Assembly (NCBI GenBank): GCA_964425215.1
Contig: CAYRLW010000015.1
Location: 1 to 64,000, forward strand
Length of the DNA: 64,000 nt
Source: CAYRLW01 sp964425215
Lineage (GTDB): Bacteria > Spirochaetota > Spirochaetia > Treponematales > Breznakiellaceae
Reading direction: 5' to 3'
The notes below the pieces were generated by a model. It searched no databases, was not told the DNA's origin, and saw nothing but the letters and a program-made list of their open reading frames with translations. The translations under genes were made by a program, and so were the position numbers. This document shows positions 17,567 to 27,294 of this stretch, in pieces; position 1 is the stretch's first letter, and each line of letters opens with the position of its first letter.

Positions 17567-18181
17567 CTAAATCCGCACTCCCAGTTGGCGCAGATCATCC
17601 TTAGCGTTTTCCACTTTTTTCCATAGAAAAGCATGGATTCCCAAAGCCCGGGCCCCCTCCACGTTGGCCGGAATGTCGTCAAAAAAGACCGTCTTTTCCG
17701 CAGGAATTCCCAGAGTTTTTAAAAGGATCTCGTAGATGGGCCGCTCGGGTTTATTGTACCCCACATCGCAGGAAAAAACACCCACCTCAACACTCGAAAA
17801 CAGGCTAAACCGTTCCCGGGCGAAGTTTAAAAAATCCTTGGGCATGTTTGATAGGATCCCCGTACGAAAACCCTTCCGCTGGAGGTCCTCGATTAGGGAA
17901 ACCGTTTGGGGGTTCAACCGAGCCCAGCTTTCCAAGTCCGCGCGGACCAGCTGGTCCAAGGCGGCGGGCTCCAATTCCACGCCCACGGTGGCTAACATGG
18001 TACGGTAGTATTCCTTTCCCGACATGCGGCCCCTATCGTAGGGGTCCCGATGTTCCCATACGATTTTTTCCATGGTGGTCCTATCCAAGGCGGCGATGCT
18101 CGCCAACGTGTCCATGGAATTACCCTCCTGGGGAAGGGAAATCACGTTACCGTAATCAAATATTATCGCTTCTATCGCCAT
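17567..18181 (-). CDS. HAD-superfamily hydrolase (YihX-like subclass IA)
   Basis: 204 residues. Motif I is IIFDYGNVIS, with nucleophile Asp9 and the DxGNV form of the YihX/epoxide-hydrolase-N-like group. Motif II is ILSNMP. Motif III/IV is VFFDDIPANVEGARALGIHA with the paired acidic residues. Probably a sugar-phosphate or nucleotide phosphatase; the substrate is unknown. It lies 15 bases after mfd and 21 before plsC on the same strand. Confidence 0.85.
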   Translation of the reverse strand: MAIEAIIFDYGNVISLPQEGNSMDTLASIAALDRTTMEKIVWEHRDPYDRGRMSGKEYYRTMLATVGVELEPAALDQLVRADLESWARLNPQTVSLIEDLQRKGFRTGILSNMPKDFLNFARERFSLFSSVEVGVFSCDVGYNKPERPIYEILLKTLGIPAEKTVFFDDIPANVEGARALGIHAFLWKKVENAKDDLRQLGVRI

Positions 18182-18196
18182 ACCATCTCCCCCGCC

Positions 18197-21100
18197 CTAT
18201 TTTTCTACCAGGGCGGCTAATTTTTCGCGGATAAATTCGCTTTTTTCCTTTAAGCCGATGGCTCCGGTTTGCAACATCAAAATATTGGGAGCCTTGGGGT
18301 CCAGTTTTACTTTGCCGGCGCTTTCTTTGATAAGCCGTAATAGCCGATCAATTTTAATTTTAGCCACCTTGTTAAACTCTATCCGGACCAGGCCGCCCCG
18401 TTCCTTCAGCGAAAGGATGGACAGATCCTTACAGATAATTCTTATTTCCGCAAGGGATAAAAGACTTTGGACCTCCTCCGGCAGAGGACCAAAACGGTCG
18501 GTCAATTCGGCAAACACCCGTTCCAACTCTTCCCGACTCTGGATGGCGGAGATTTTTTTGTACACCTCCATCTTTTCCTGGGGCGAATCGATATAGGTAT
18601 CGGGAATAAAGCCCGAGTACTCCAATTCCAGGTAGGTTTCGTTTTCGCTTTGATAATTGGAATCCTGAAGCCGCCGTACCGCGTCGTCTAAAAGCCGCAA
18701 ATAAAGGTCAAAGCCCACGGAATAGATATCCCCCGACTGTTCTCTACCCAAGAGGTTTCCCGCGCCCCGAATTTCCATGTCCTTCATGGCGATTTTAAAG
18801 CCCGAACCCAATTCGGTAAAGTCGGAAATAACCTGCAGTCGTTTCATGGCCAGTTCCGAAAGAGCCCGGTCCTTGGGATAAAAGAGATACGCGTAGGCTA
18901 CCCGGTCCGATCGTCCCACCCGGCCCCGGAGCTGGTAGAGCTGGGAAACCCCGTACATATCCGCCCTATCGATGATGATAGTGTTAACATTTGGGATATC
19001 GATGCCGTTTTCTATGATGGTGGTGGAAACGAGAACGTGGAAGCCCCCGTGGATGAACCTATGCATGACGTCTTCCAAATCCTGGGGATCCATCTGTCCA
19101 TGGGCGCTGTCCACGAGCATTTCGGGGACCAAGCGTTCGATCATCCGCTGGGTTTCCTGCAGGCTTTCGACCCGGTTGTGGAGGTAAAACACCTGCCCTC
19201 CCCGTTCAACTTCCCGTCGTATGGCCGAGGCAAGCCGATCCTCGTTAAATTCGTCGATGACCGTCTCTATGGGGTGCCGGTTGTAGGGGGGGGTCGTCAA
19301 AAGGCTCATATCCCTAATTTTCAAAAGACTCATGTGAAGGGTCCGGGGGATAGGCGTGGCGCTTAGGGTTAGGCAATCCACGTTGGTTTTTAGTTCCTTA
19401 AGCCGTTCCTTGTCCTTAACCCCAAACCTCTGCTCCTCGTCGATCACCAAAAGTCCCAGGTCTTTAAACGTCACATCCCGTTGGATAATCCGATGGGTTC
19501 CCACCAAAATGTCGATTTCACCTTTTTTAACCGCCTCCAGGGTTCGCCGGGTCTCCGCTTTGTCCACAAACCGGGAAAGCATCCCCAAACGGACGGGAAA
19601 TCGGGAAAATCGATCCAAAAAATTTTCGTAATGCTGTTCCGCCAAAATGGTCGTAGGGGCCAGAAAGGCTACCTGTTTGCCCCCCATGACCGCTTTAAAG
19701 CAGGCCCTGACCGCCACCTCCGTTTTTCCGTACCCCACGTCGCCGCACACGAGCCTGTCCATGGGCTGGGGACTTTCCATATCCTGCTTAATCTCTTCCA
19801 CGCATCGTAGCTGGTCTTCGGTTTCTTCGTAGGGAAAGGCGGCTTCAAAGGCGTTCTGCCACTCCGTATCCCGGGGGAAAGCGTAGCCCTGGGCGGCCTT
19901 GCGTTTGGAGTAAAGCTCGATAAGTTTTTCGGCAATATCCTCGACGGATTTTTTTACCCGGCCCTTCCGGTTTTCCCAGCTTTTAGAACCCAGTTTATCG
20001 AGCCGTGGAGGGGCGCCTTCGTTACCGATGTACCGCTGAACCAAATCGACCTGTTCGATGGGAACAAAAACGAACTCCTCCTCCGCGTATTCCAGTTTGA
20101 TATAATCCCGTTCGTGACCCAGGGCCTTTATCCGTTCAATTCCCTTGAACAGACCTATTCCGTAGTTCACGTGGACCACAAAGTCCCCCGGGTTTAGCTC
20201 CACAAAGGTATCGATTACGGCGCTTCGGGCGTGTTTTAGGGATCGGGGAATCCGTTTACGGCGCCCAAAAATCTCGTTTTCCTGAATCACCAGGAGTTTA
20301 AGATCCGGTAGGGCAAACCCCGCGGAGAGGGGGAGTATCCCGATTTTTACGGGAAGGTCCTTTAACAATTCGGCGATACGGCCGCCCTGGGAATCGGATT
20401 CCGATAAAATGACAATTTCCCATTGTTGGGCCGTGAGGTTTGTTAACTCCTCTTTTAAGTAGGTGATGTTTCCAAAAAAACTTCGGGGGGGATCGCAATT
20501 AAGCGGGATCCGGAGGGCCCCCTCTTCTCCGTTCCCTTTAATCGTTTGAAAGGATACGCGACGGGGACTGGAGGCTATAACGGCCCGTATATCCAACAGG
20601 ATCCGTTCGGGGGCGGGTACTTCTTTTTCCCGATGGGCCTTCCTATACAAGCCCTGGTACTCCCGGACCAGGGCTTCCTGGGCATTCTCCAACCGTTCCC
20701 GGTCAAAGTATACCACCGTACCCTGGGCGCCCAGGTAGTCGATTAGGGTACCGGGTCGGTCAAAGGCCAGGGGGAAAAAAAGCTCTTCTCCCTCGGCGTT
20801 TCGGTGGGTCATAAGCCGCTCTAACAGGGTCGCGCCCCCGGAGGGAAACTCTTCCAAGCCCCGCAAGCCCTGTTCCAGGGCCTCGATTCGGTCGTCGGTC
20901 CATAGGACTTCTTTTAGGGGCCGCAGTTTCAGCGAAGATACCGTTTCCGCGCCGCTCTGGTCCTCCGGATCGAAGGTTTTAATGGATTCGATGGTGTCAA
21001 AATCAAAAAGAATCCGGTACGCGTATTCATCCCCCCCCATAAATACATCCAGGACCTCCCCACGGAGGGCGAATTCTCCGTGAACCTGAACCCGGGGGAC

Positions 21101-21601
21101 CCGGGTGTATCCGTAGGAGGAGAGTTTTTCCGCCAGAGCGGCGGTATCGATCTTTCCCCCCCTTTGCAGGAGGATCAGCATACTTTCCAGGTACGCCGGT
21201 GGAGGCAGGGGTGTAAGGAGGGCCCGTTGGGGAACCACGACGATTTTGATGTTTCCGCCCACCAGATCGGCTAAAACTCGGCTCCGTTCGCCGAACACCT
21301 TGGATAGGGGCGCCATATCCCGGTAGGGCATGGTTCCCCACCAGGGGAACCCTTGGGCTTCAATATGGAGAGCTCCCAGGTCCGCCACCAGTTCTTCGGC
21401 CTCTCTTTCCGTGGGAGTAACCATCAGGAGGGGCCCCTGGGCGTACTGGGCTAATTCGGCCGCCAAAATAGAGGCAAAAGAACCATCGGCCCCTTCCACT
21501 TCCAGGGGAAATTTTTGAGCTTTAAACGCGCGTACTACCTCGGAAAGGGAAGCCGACGCCCGGACCCGCCGTAGGAATTCAGGAAAGGATAAGGTATTCA
21601 T
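18197..21601 (-). CDS. mfd: Transcription-repair coupling factor
   Basis: 1134 residues, normal for Mfd. The order is a UvrB-like N-terminal module (about 1-330), the RNA-polymerase-interacting domain (near 470-540, with NPGDFVVHVNYGIGLFKGIERI), a RecG-like translocase with Walker A CGDVGYGKTEVA and a DEEQ box (VIDEEQRFGV), the TRG motif region and a C-terminal TRCF domain. Mfd removes stalled RNA polymerase and recruits UvrA, which is also in this window. Its start is 37 bases from the divergent exported-protein gene at 21639. Confidence 0.97.
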   Translation of the reverse strand: MNTLSFPEFLRRVRASASLSEVVRAFKAQKFPLEVEGADGSFASILAAELAQYAQGPLLMVTPTEREAEELVADLGALHIEAQGFPWWGTMPYRDMAPLSKVFGERSRVLADLVGGNIKIVVVPQRALLTPLPPPAYLESMLILLQRGGKIDTAALAEKLSSYGYTRVPRVQVHGEFALRGEVLDVFMGGDEYAYRILFDFDTIESIKTFDPEDQSGAETVSSLKLRPLKEVLWTDDRIEALEQGLRGLEEFPSGGATLLERLMTHRNAEGEELFFPLAFDRPGTLIDYLGAQGTVVYFDRERLENAQEALVREYQGLYRKAHREKEVPAPERILLDIRAVIASSPRRVSFQTIKGNGEEGALRIPLNCDPPRSFFGNITYLKEELTNLTAQQWEIVILSESDSQGGRIAELLKDLPVKIGILPLSAGFALPDLKLLVIQENEIFGRRKRIPRSLKHARSAVIDTFVELNPGDFVVHVNYGIGLFKGIERIKALGHERDYIKLEYAEEEFVFVPIEQVDLVQRYIGNEGAPPRLDKLGSKSWENRKGRVKKSVEDIAEKLIELYSKRKAAQGYAFPRDTEWQNAFEAAFPYEETEDQLRCVEEIKQDMESPQPMDRLVCGDVGYGKTEVAVRACFKAVMGGKQVAFLAPTTILAEQHYENFLDRFSRFPVRLGMLSRFVDKAETRRTLEAVKKGEIDILVGTHRIIQRDVTFKDLGLLVIDEEQRFGVKDKERLKELKTNVDCLTLSATPIPRTLHMSLLKIRDMSLLTTPPYNRHPIETVIDEFNEDRLASAIRREVERGGQVFYLHNRVESLQETQRMIERLVPEMLVDSAHGQMDPQDLEDVMHRFIHGGFHVLVSTTIIENGIDIPNVNTIIIDRADMYGVSQLYQLRGRVGRSDRVAYAYLFYPKDRALSELAMKRLQVISDFTELGSGFKIAMKDMEIRGAGNLLGREQSGDIYSVGFDLYLRLLDDAVRRLQDSNYQSENETYLELEYSGFIPDTYIDSPQEKMEVYKKISAIQSREELERVFAELTDRFGPLPEEVQSLLSLAEIRIICKDLSILSLKERGGLVRIEFNKVAKIKIDRLLRLIKESAGKVKLDPKAPNILMLQTGAIGLKEKSEFIREKLAALVEK

Positions 21602-21638
21602 TACTTTTTACCGATCTAGTAGTATAACCCTAGGCTGT

Positions 21639-22631
21639 ATGTGGAGAGCCACTTTGAAACGAATAACCAGTTGTCTGTTTATAGTCATGATGCTTATGCT
21701 CACCCTTTTTATGCCCCTACAAAAAGTATCCGCAGCGGATACGGGAAACGACGTGGATCTGGCTATCAGATATTTCGACAAACGGGTCTATTACGCGGGG
21801 AACGGACCTATTCTGGTGCAAATAACGTTAACAAACCGGGGGGCATATACCTATCGGTTCAAATTGGCCGATGAACGCCCCTTCTCCATCGATTTTGACG
21901 TTCGGACCATGGCAAACCAAGCCGTGGACCCCACGGAAATTCTTATCAGAAAGCGCTCTCAAAATCAACGGGTCTATTTCAGAGAAGTTTCGGTGGAGGG
22001 TGGAGAATCCTTTTCGTTTACCGAGGACCTAACCGAATACGCTAAGCTCATCCAGCCGGGGGCCTACGTGGTTCAAGCGAAACTGTACCCCGAATTATTC
22101 CGAAACCCCTCGGATACGCCCATTTTTTCCAACCGTCTTTCCCTGACCCTCATGGTTCCCCCTATCCAGGACCAAAAGGGAGTGCCTACACCGCTGGACG
22201 TGGAAACGGGAGCTATCTTGGTTCGTCAAAACCTTCCCCCAGATCAGGTGATAGAGTACGTTTTAACGGCCCGGCAGAAGGGTCAATGGGAAAAATTTTT
22301 CCTCTACCTAGATTTGGAAGCCATGCTTAACCGGGATGGGGTTCGTAAACGGGCGTGGCAGGGGGAATCGGAGGAAGGCCGTCAACGTCTTTTGAATAAG
22401 TACCGCGCGGACCTGCGAAGTTCCGTGGTGGACGGGGACATAGCGACCATTCCCATCGATTTTACCGTAGAGCGGACCACCTATAGCGCCAACGAGGGAA
22501 CCGTGGTGGTACTTGAAAAATTCAAGACCGGGACGTATGTTGAAAAGAAGGAATATACTTACTATTTACAACGAAGGGATAATATTTGGTTGATCATAGA
22601 CTACTCGGTAACTAATCTGGGGTCCGAATGA
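21639..22631 (+). CDS. Exported protein of unknown function
   Basis: 330 residues with a clear signal peptide (RITSCLFIVMMLMLTLFMP, cleavage near VSAAD). The mature part starts with an Ig-like beta region (DLAIRYFDKRVYYAGNGPI, ITLTNRGAYTYRFKLAD). A C-terminal segment near 205-325 resembles DUF/NTF2-like 'YVLTARQKGQWEKFF ... Y.NIWLIIDYSV' domains that follow accumulating repeats. I do not recognise a named family. The start lies only 37 bases from mfd and 10 bases after a TATAAC box (21623-21628). No Shine-Dalgarno is seen, so either the mRNA is leaderless or the true start is an internal Met. The stop overlaps the next gene's ATG. Confidence 0.75.
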   Translation: MWRATLKRITSCLFIVMMLMLTLFMPLQKVSAADTGNDVDLAIRYFDKRVYYAGNGPILVQITLTNRGAYTYRFKLADERPFSIDFDVRTMANQAVDPTEILIRKRSQNQRVYFREVSVEGGESFSFTEDLTEYAKLIQPGAYVVQAKLYPELFRNPSDTPIFSNRLSLTLMVPPIQDQKGVPTPLDVETGAILVRQNLPPDQVIEYVLTARQKGQWEKFFLYLDLEAMLNRDGVRKRAWQGESEEGRQRLLNKYRADLRSSVVDGDIATIPIDFTVERTTYSANEGTVVVLEKFKTGTYVEKKEYTYYLQRRDNIWLIIDYSVTNLGSE

Positions 22632-23359
22632 AGCTTCTTTTGGTGGTAGCCTCCGAGGCTACGTATAACTTGATCTCCTATTTTATCAAACCTCTGGGTT
22701 TTGAACCTATTCGGTATCGTCAAGCCCTCAAGGCCATGGACAATATCGACGAGGTGGACCCCGACGGGGTAATCATCAGCGCCGAGGATTTCCCCCGACA
22801 CTGGAAAACCCTGGTTCAATTTATCCGAAGCGAACGCCCCAAAGACAAAACGGCGGTGGTGATTCTTAAGGGCCCCAACTTCCCCTTTGAGGAGGCGGCA
22901 AAGGCTTCGTATATCGGGGTCAACGGGATCGTATCGGAGAATTTGGACGATCTGGAAGAACAGGATCGTTTACAGGGTATTTTAAGCCGTTACATACCCG
23001 TGGAAGCGAAACGGGGCGCAAAACGGATCCGCCCCAACGCCTGGGATACCCTGGGTTTTATTTTTTCCCACCCCAAGGACGGGAAATTGATTACGGGAAC
23101 CATAGAAACCCTTTCGCTCACGGGACTTTCGTTCCTCCCGGATCAAGGCCGGTGGCTTGAAAATCTATACTTGGAAACCCCCGTTCCCCAGACCTCACTG
23201 CGGGTGGGAGACCGGGTTCTTTCGCCCCTCTGTTCGATAGCCCGAACAGGCCGGATTATTTCTCTGCACTTCGACTCCTTTCCCCCGGGGGAACAGGAAA
23301 TTTTGGAAAAGTACCTTTTGGAACGCCCCCTGCTGGAACGGAAACGCCTAGGGGCGTGA
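22628..23359 (+). CDS. REC-like plus degenerate PilZ-like protein
   Basis: 243 residues. Residues 1-120 have the alternating strand/helix pattern of a receiver domain (MKLLLVVASEATYNLISYFIK, DPDGVIISAEDF, TAVVILKG, GVNGIVSEN) but without an obvious phospho-acceptor Asp/Lys set. Residues about 130-235 resemble PilZ (GTIETLSLTGLSFLPD in place of the (D/N)xSxxG box, and no clear RxxxR). It may be a structural relative that does not bind c-di-GMP. It starts in the stop of the exported protein gene (ATGA), so the two are coupled. Function unknown. Confidence 0.7.
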   Translation: MKLLLVVASEATYNLISYFIKPLGFEPIRYRQALKAMDNIDEVDPDGVIISAEDFPRHWKTLVQFIRSERPKDKTAVVILKGPNFPFEEAAKASYIGVNGIVSENLDDLEEQDRLQGILSRYIPVEAKRGAKRIRPNAWDTLGFIFSHPKDGKLITGTIETLSLTGLSFLPDQGRWLENLYLETPVPQTSLRVGDRVLSPLCSIARTGRIISLHFDSFPPGEQEILEKYLLERPLLERKRLGA

Positions 23360-23437
23360 CGGGTAACCGGGTATTCGGAGAACCAAACCGTTAGGAATAA
23401 GGGATTAAAGAACCAACCAACCCGATACCCAGGCTCA

Positions 23438-24211
23438 TCATTTTTTAGGAAGGGCGTCGAGTAACGAGGTTACCACATAGTAGGCTAAAAAGTGTCCTGC
23501 GGTTTGGGGAACGAAGGGGGCCGATGCGATACGGCGCCGGGGTCTACCCCGAATTCCGTCCCGAGGGGGATCGTAGTCCCCCGGTGGAAGGGAATCCTCA
23601 TCAGACCAGACGCAGGGAACGGGGATATCCGAGGAGATCCTCGCTTTCCGTAACCGGCTACGGACCGAACGGGCCAAGGAGCAATTGTGGGTATCCCAGA
23701 GGTTGCCCAATTTGACCCGAGAGGGGTCAAGACGACCGCCCATCCCCATACTCGAAATAAACGGAAGCCCCGCCGACACAAGATGGGCTAAAAGACGAAC
23801 CTTTGGGTTGAGCGAATCAATGCAATCCACGTAAAAATCGCAGTCCGGGGGTACGACTGCGGAGGCGTTTTCCCCTGAAATAAAGAGTTCCCGTTCTTCC
23901 ACGATTACCTGGGGGTTAATATCCCGGGCATACATTCCAAAGGCCCGGGCTTTGGGAAGTCCCAGATAGGAACGGAGGCCAAAGGCGAGCCGGTTTAGAT
24001 TGGTCTCCCCCACCTCATCAAAATCGCAGGCTACGATCGTTCCGATCCCCGAGCGTACCAGATCGACCGCGCACGCGGCCCCGACTCCACCCAATCCAAA
24101 AACGCACACCCTCCGGTTTGCTAAATCTGCTATTCCGGCGGAGCCTAGAATCATGGCCGTCCGTTCGGAAAACGATGAATCAGATCCCATAGGCTTTCCT
24201 AAAATTTTCAT
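23438..24211 (-). CDS. tcdA: ThiF/HesA-type enzyme, probably tRNA t6A dehydratase TcdA
   Basis: 257 residues, the length of TcdA/CsdL. The ATP-binding Rossmann motif is VCVFGLGGVGAACAVDLVRSGIG, followed by DFDEVGETNLNR and the conserved DCIDSLNPKVRL segment. TcdA cyclises t6A to ct6A at position 37 of ANN-decoding tRNAs. A MoeB/ThiF role is an alternative, but no sulfur-carrier gene is near. Its start lies 32 bases inside tatD, so the two form one unit. Confidence 0.8.
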   Translation of the reverse strand: MKILGKPMGSDSSFSERTAMILGSAGIADLANRRVCVFGLGGVGAACAVDLVRSGIGTIVACDFDEVGETNLNRLAFGLRSYLGLPKARAFGMYARDINPQVIVEERELFISGENASAVVPPDCDFYVDCIDSLNPKVRLLAHLVSAGLPFISSMGMGGRLDPSRVKLGNLWDTHNCSLARSVRSRLRKARISSDIPVPCVWSDEDSLPPGDYDPPRDGIRGRPRRRIASAPFVPQTAGHFLAYYVVTSLLDALPKK

Positions 24212-24971
24212 CGCTTACCCGTTCTAATTCCTCTTTCTCGGCCACGGTGGAAGCGGCTTCCCACCGTAGGTGGGCCGCCGCTTCCATAATGGTATACAGG
24301 TCCTCGGGAACGCTGTAAGGCCGGCCCCGGAGACTCTGATAGGGGGCATCGGTTTCAAAAAGAAGCCGTTCGGCGGGTAATTTCGCGCAGACAGTCATGG
24401 CTTGTTTATGGTTTAAGACAATGGTCGTCCCAAAGGAAAAATAGGCGTTTACCCCCCGGCGAAGCAGGGCTTCCGCTTCTCCAAGGGTTCCCGAATAGGA
24501 ATGGAAAATCACCGAAGGAAGAGCCGAAAGGAGACGGGACAGGGCAAAAACCCGGTCCATGGCCTTACGAACGTGGAGTACCATGGGAAGCCGGGCTTTA
24601 TGGGCCAACGCAAGCTGGTCGTTAAAAAGCCGTACCTGTTGGTCTAAGGTGGCTTTAAAAGTTTGATCGTAGAGGTCAAACCCCGCTTCTCCCACCGCGT
24701 TAATCCTATGTCCTTCCACCAAATATTCCAGGGTTTCTAGGCTCTGCCGTACCGACGCGCCTTCGGCCGCCGGAAGCTGGGGGTGCACCGCGAAGCAAAG
24801 GACCAGCGGGGCCCCGCCTCCGAGGAGCCGTTGATCCGCCAAGCTCCGGTGGTATTTCCACTCTTCCAGGTTCCAGGCGCTGGCGGCGATGGCAATCCGC
24901 TCTCTAGACCGTGGGGAATCGCCTTCGAGTTTCCGCAAATCAAAGGGGTGAGCGTGGGCATCCGAAGCCAT
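24180..24971 (-). CDS. TatD-family metal-dependent hydrolase
   Basis: 263 residues. The amidohydrolase/TatD metal motifs are present: DAHAHPFD at the start, GEAGFDLYD with the ligand Glu, MVLHVRKAMDRVF, VIFHSYSGT and LLFETDAPY at the end. TatD proteins are Mg2+-dependent 3'-5' exonucleases or related hydrolases. It heads a two-gene unit with tcdA (32-base overlap). Whether it is TatD proper or a YcfH/YjjV paralogue cannot be decided. Confidence 0.88.
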   Translation of the reverse strand: MASDAHAHPFDLRKLEGDSPRSRERIAIAASAWNLEEWKYHRSLADQRLLGGGAPLVLCFAVHPQLPAAEGASVRQSLETLEYLVEGHRINAVGEAGFDLYDQTFKATLDQQVRLFNDQLALAHKARLPMVLHVRKAMDRVFALSRLLSALPSVIFHSYSGTLGEAEALLRRGVNAYFSFGTTIVLNHKQAMTVCAKLPAERLLFETDAPYQSLRGRPYSVPEDLYTIMEAAAHLRWEAASTVAEKEELERVSDENFRKAYGI

Positions 24972-25091
24972 AGTAACCCACTATACCCAGGGTTCTCTCC
25001 CTGTTTCAACCGGGGCCGGTCAATACCCCTACTCTAAAAATAGTTTTAATCCCCACCCTATCTTCTCCGATATTAAAAAGGGAGGACGCCA

Positions 25092-25307
25092 ATGAAACGT
25101 TATTGCGTCAAATGTGAAGCCGACCGGGTGGAATTTTTAGATGTGCTTCGGGAAACCGAAGGGGGCTACATGGTCCGGGTAATCCGGGTCAAGGATGGCT
25201 ACGATAAGGTGGTGGAAGAGTTTATGAGCAGCCACCTCTTTGAGCTGTGCCTCCACACGGGCTTTATTTATGAAATGAAAGAAGAATCCGCCTCTTCGGT
25301 AGCGTAA
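25092..25307 (+). CDS. Small conserved-looking CxxC protein
   Basis: 71 residues with a strong GGGAGGA box before the ATG. It begins MKRYCVKCEADRVEF, a CxxC knuckle with a third Cys later (FELCLHTGF), so it may bind zinc, and ends in an acidic tail. The family is not recognised. It stands alone, convergent to parC, and a hairpin follows its stop. Start quality and coding bias suggest a real gene. Confidence 0.7.
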   Translation: MKRYCVKCEADRVEFLDVLRETEGGYMVRVIRVKDGYDKVVEEFMSSHLFELCLHTGFIYEMKEESASSVA

Positions 25308-25316
25308 AACGGGGCT

Positions 25317-25335
25317 ACGGGGATCGTATCCCCGT
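25317..25335. terminator. Hairpin between the CxxC gene and parC
   Basis: ACGGGGAT (25317-25324) pairs perfectly with ATCCCCGT (25328-25335) around a CGT loop, between the two convergent stops. It probably serves both directions. Confidence 0.55.
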
Positions 25336-25341
25336 CCCCGC

Positions 25342-27264
25342 CTATTTTATCTCAAGGTGATCTATTTCCTTGCTGGCCAACCGTACTCCCCCCGCCTTCA
25401 GCCCCTTAACTAAATAATCCTGGGCTTTAAAAGTTTCCTTTGTTATTTTTAACCGTGGTTTCGGTGTATAGTAAGCGACCAGAGAAAATTTATCCCGCCT
25501 ATCCACGTGGAGCACCTGGGCTTCCGGCGGAACCAGGGAATACTCTTTGCCGAGGATCCAGCCTTCGATGACGCACCGTTTGATATAGGGAAAGCCGCTT
25601 TCTTTTTCCTTGTACAGAATAGTAAAAACGGTTTTACTTAAAACTTCCTTATCGGCGATGCCGATCCACCAGGCGTTTTTATCTACAAACACCTTGTCCG
25701 GCACGTCGATAACGCTGTAGGTTCCGTTATGGCGGATTACCAAAATTCGGTCAAAGGACGAAACCTCCGCGGCTACCTGTCCGCCGGAAACCGCGGTCCC
25801 CAAATAGCCCGTGGCGCTGTCGTAGCGAAGCTCCTGATCCCGTTTAACCACCTCTTTCATGTCCACTTTTTCAAAAGAGCCGACCTTGGTTTTCCGTTTC
25901 CCCTTACCCAGCTCTTCGTTGGCCTTAACTTTCTGTATCAGGGAGTCTAAAAAACCCGTGGCGTAGGCGATGATATTTTTTAAATACCCCTCTATGTTAC
26001 CAATCCGTTCTTTGATCTCCTTCATTTCAGCCTTAGCTTTATTGATATCATACAGGGATATTCGGCGAATGGGAATTTTAAGGAGCCGTTCCACATCCTC
26101 CGCCGTAACGCCCCGTTTTCCGATCTCTTTTAAAAAGGGTTTAAAGCCCTCGATCACCGCGGCGGTTACCGTCTCGGCGGTCTTTTTATCCTCTATGGAC
26201 TTATAAATTCGTTCCTCGATAAAAATCCGTTCCAAGGTCCGCTGGTGGAGCTTATCCAGCAATTCGCCCTTTTCCAGCTCCAACTCCCGGGTCAGAATAG
26301 AAACCAGCTGGTTCGCGTGGTGTTGGATCAGTTCCGTAACCGTCATAATGGTGGGCAGTCCATCCTTTATGACCAATAGGTTTACCGAAATTGACTGTTC
26401 ACATTCGGTAAAGGCGAATAGGGCGTCCACCGTCTCTTGAGAATAGACTCCCCGGGCCAATTTAACCTCTATCTCCACCTGTTCGGCGGTAAAATCGGAA
26501 ATGGATTGAATTTTGATCCGTCCGGACTTTGCGGCGGTTTCTACGCTGGCGATAAGACTTTCGGTGGTGGATCCGTAGGGGAGTTCCCGTATCACGATCC
26601 GTTTGGGGTCCGAAACGTCCAATTTAGCGCGAACCAGGACTTTGCCGTTCCCATCCCGGTAATCCGAAACGTCTACCAGTCCCCCGGTGGGAAAATCGGG
26701 GAAAAGTTGAAATTTTTTGCCCGTCAAACAGGCCTTTTCGGCCTCCAGCACCTCCAGGATATTATGGGGAAGGATTTTGGTAGACATTCCCACCGCGATG
26801 CCCTCGGCGCCCATCACTAACACCACGGGAATTTTCGCGGGAAATACGATGGGTTCCCGATTTCGACCGTCGTAGGAATCCGTCATGGGGGTAAGTTTGG
26901 GGTTATAAAAGATATCCTTAGCCAGACTTGTGGCACGGCACTCGATATACCGGGCGGCGGACGCTTCGTCGCCGGTAAAAATATTGCCAAAGTTCCCCTG
27001 GCGATCGATAAAAAGATCCTTGTTGGCTAAAACCACCAGGGCGGATCCAATAGAAGCGTCGCCATGGGGATGGTATTTCATACAGTGGCCCACCACGTTG
27101 GCCACCTTATGGAACTTTCCATCGTCCATTTCAAAGAGCGAATGCAAAATCCGTCTTTGAACGGGCTTTAAACCGTCTTCCACATCCGGAATAGCCCGAT
27201 CCTTGATAACGTAGGAAGCGTACTCTAGAAAATTCCGATCGAACAGTGTTTTTACGTAGGACAT
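25342..27264 (-). CDS. parC: DNA topoisomerase IV subunit A-like (ParC)
   Basis: 640 residues. The winged-helix DNA-cleavage domain has the active-site tyrosine in AARYIECR (Tyr106) and the quinolone-region HPHGDASIG. The tower and coiled-coil domains follow (KIPVVLVMGAEGIAVGMSTKILPHN). The C-terminal part is short compared with GyrA and lacks a clear GyrA box, which fits ParC. With ParE it decatenates daughter chromosomes. It starts 30 bases after parE. The call of ParC rather than GyrA rests on length and on pairing with this ParE. Confidence 0.85.
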   Translation of the reverse strand: MSYVKTLFDRNFLEYASYVIKDRAIPDVEDGLKPVQRRILHSLFEMDDGKFHKVANVVGHCMKYHPHGDASIGSALVVLANKDLFIDRQGNFGNIFTGDEASAARYIECRATSLAKDIFYNPKLTPMTDSYDGRNREPIVFPAKIPVVLVMGAEGIAVGMSTKILPHNILEVLEAEKACLTGKKFQLFPDFPTGGLVDVSDYRDGNGKVLVRAKLDVSDPKRIVIRELPYGSTTESLIASVETAAKSGRIKIQSISDFTAEQVEIEVKLARGVYSQETVDALFAFTECEQSISVNLLVIKDGLPTIMTVTELIQHHANQLVSILTRELELEKGELLDKLHQRTLERIFIEERIYKSIEDKKTAETVTAAVIEGFKPFLKEIGKRGVTAEDVERLLKIPIRRISLYDINKAKAEMKEIKERIGNIEGYLKNIIAYATGFLDSLIQKVKANEELGKGKRKTKVGSFEKVDMKEVVKRDQELRYDSATGYLGTAVSGGQVAAEVSSFDRILVIRHNGTYSVIDVPDKVFVDKNAWWIGIADKEVLSKTVFTILYKEKESGFPYIKRCVIEGWILGKEYSLVPPEAQVLHVDRRDKFSLVAYYTPKPRLKITKETFKAQDYLVKGLKAGGVRLASKEIDHLEIK

Positions 27265-27294
27265 TCCTCTTTCCTTATACGCTGGGGGCCCGGG

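Noticed and set aside
23360..23437. A terminator between the REC-PilZ-like gene and tcdA.
   Set aside because: Only a weak imperfect pairing (GGGTATTCGG with CCGATACCC) without a T-run.
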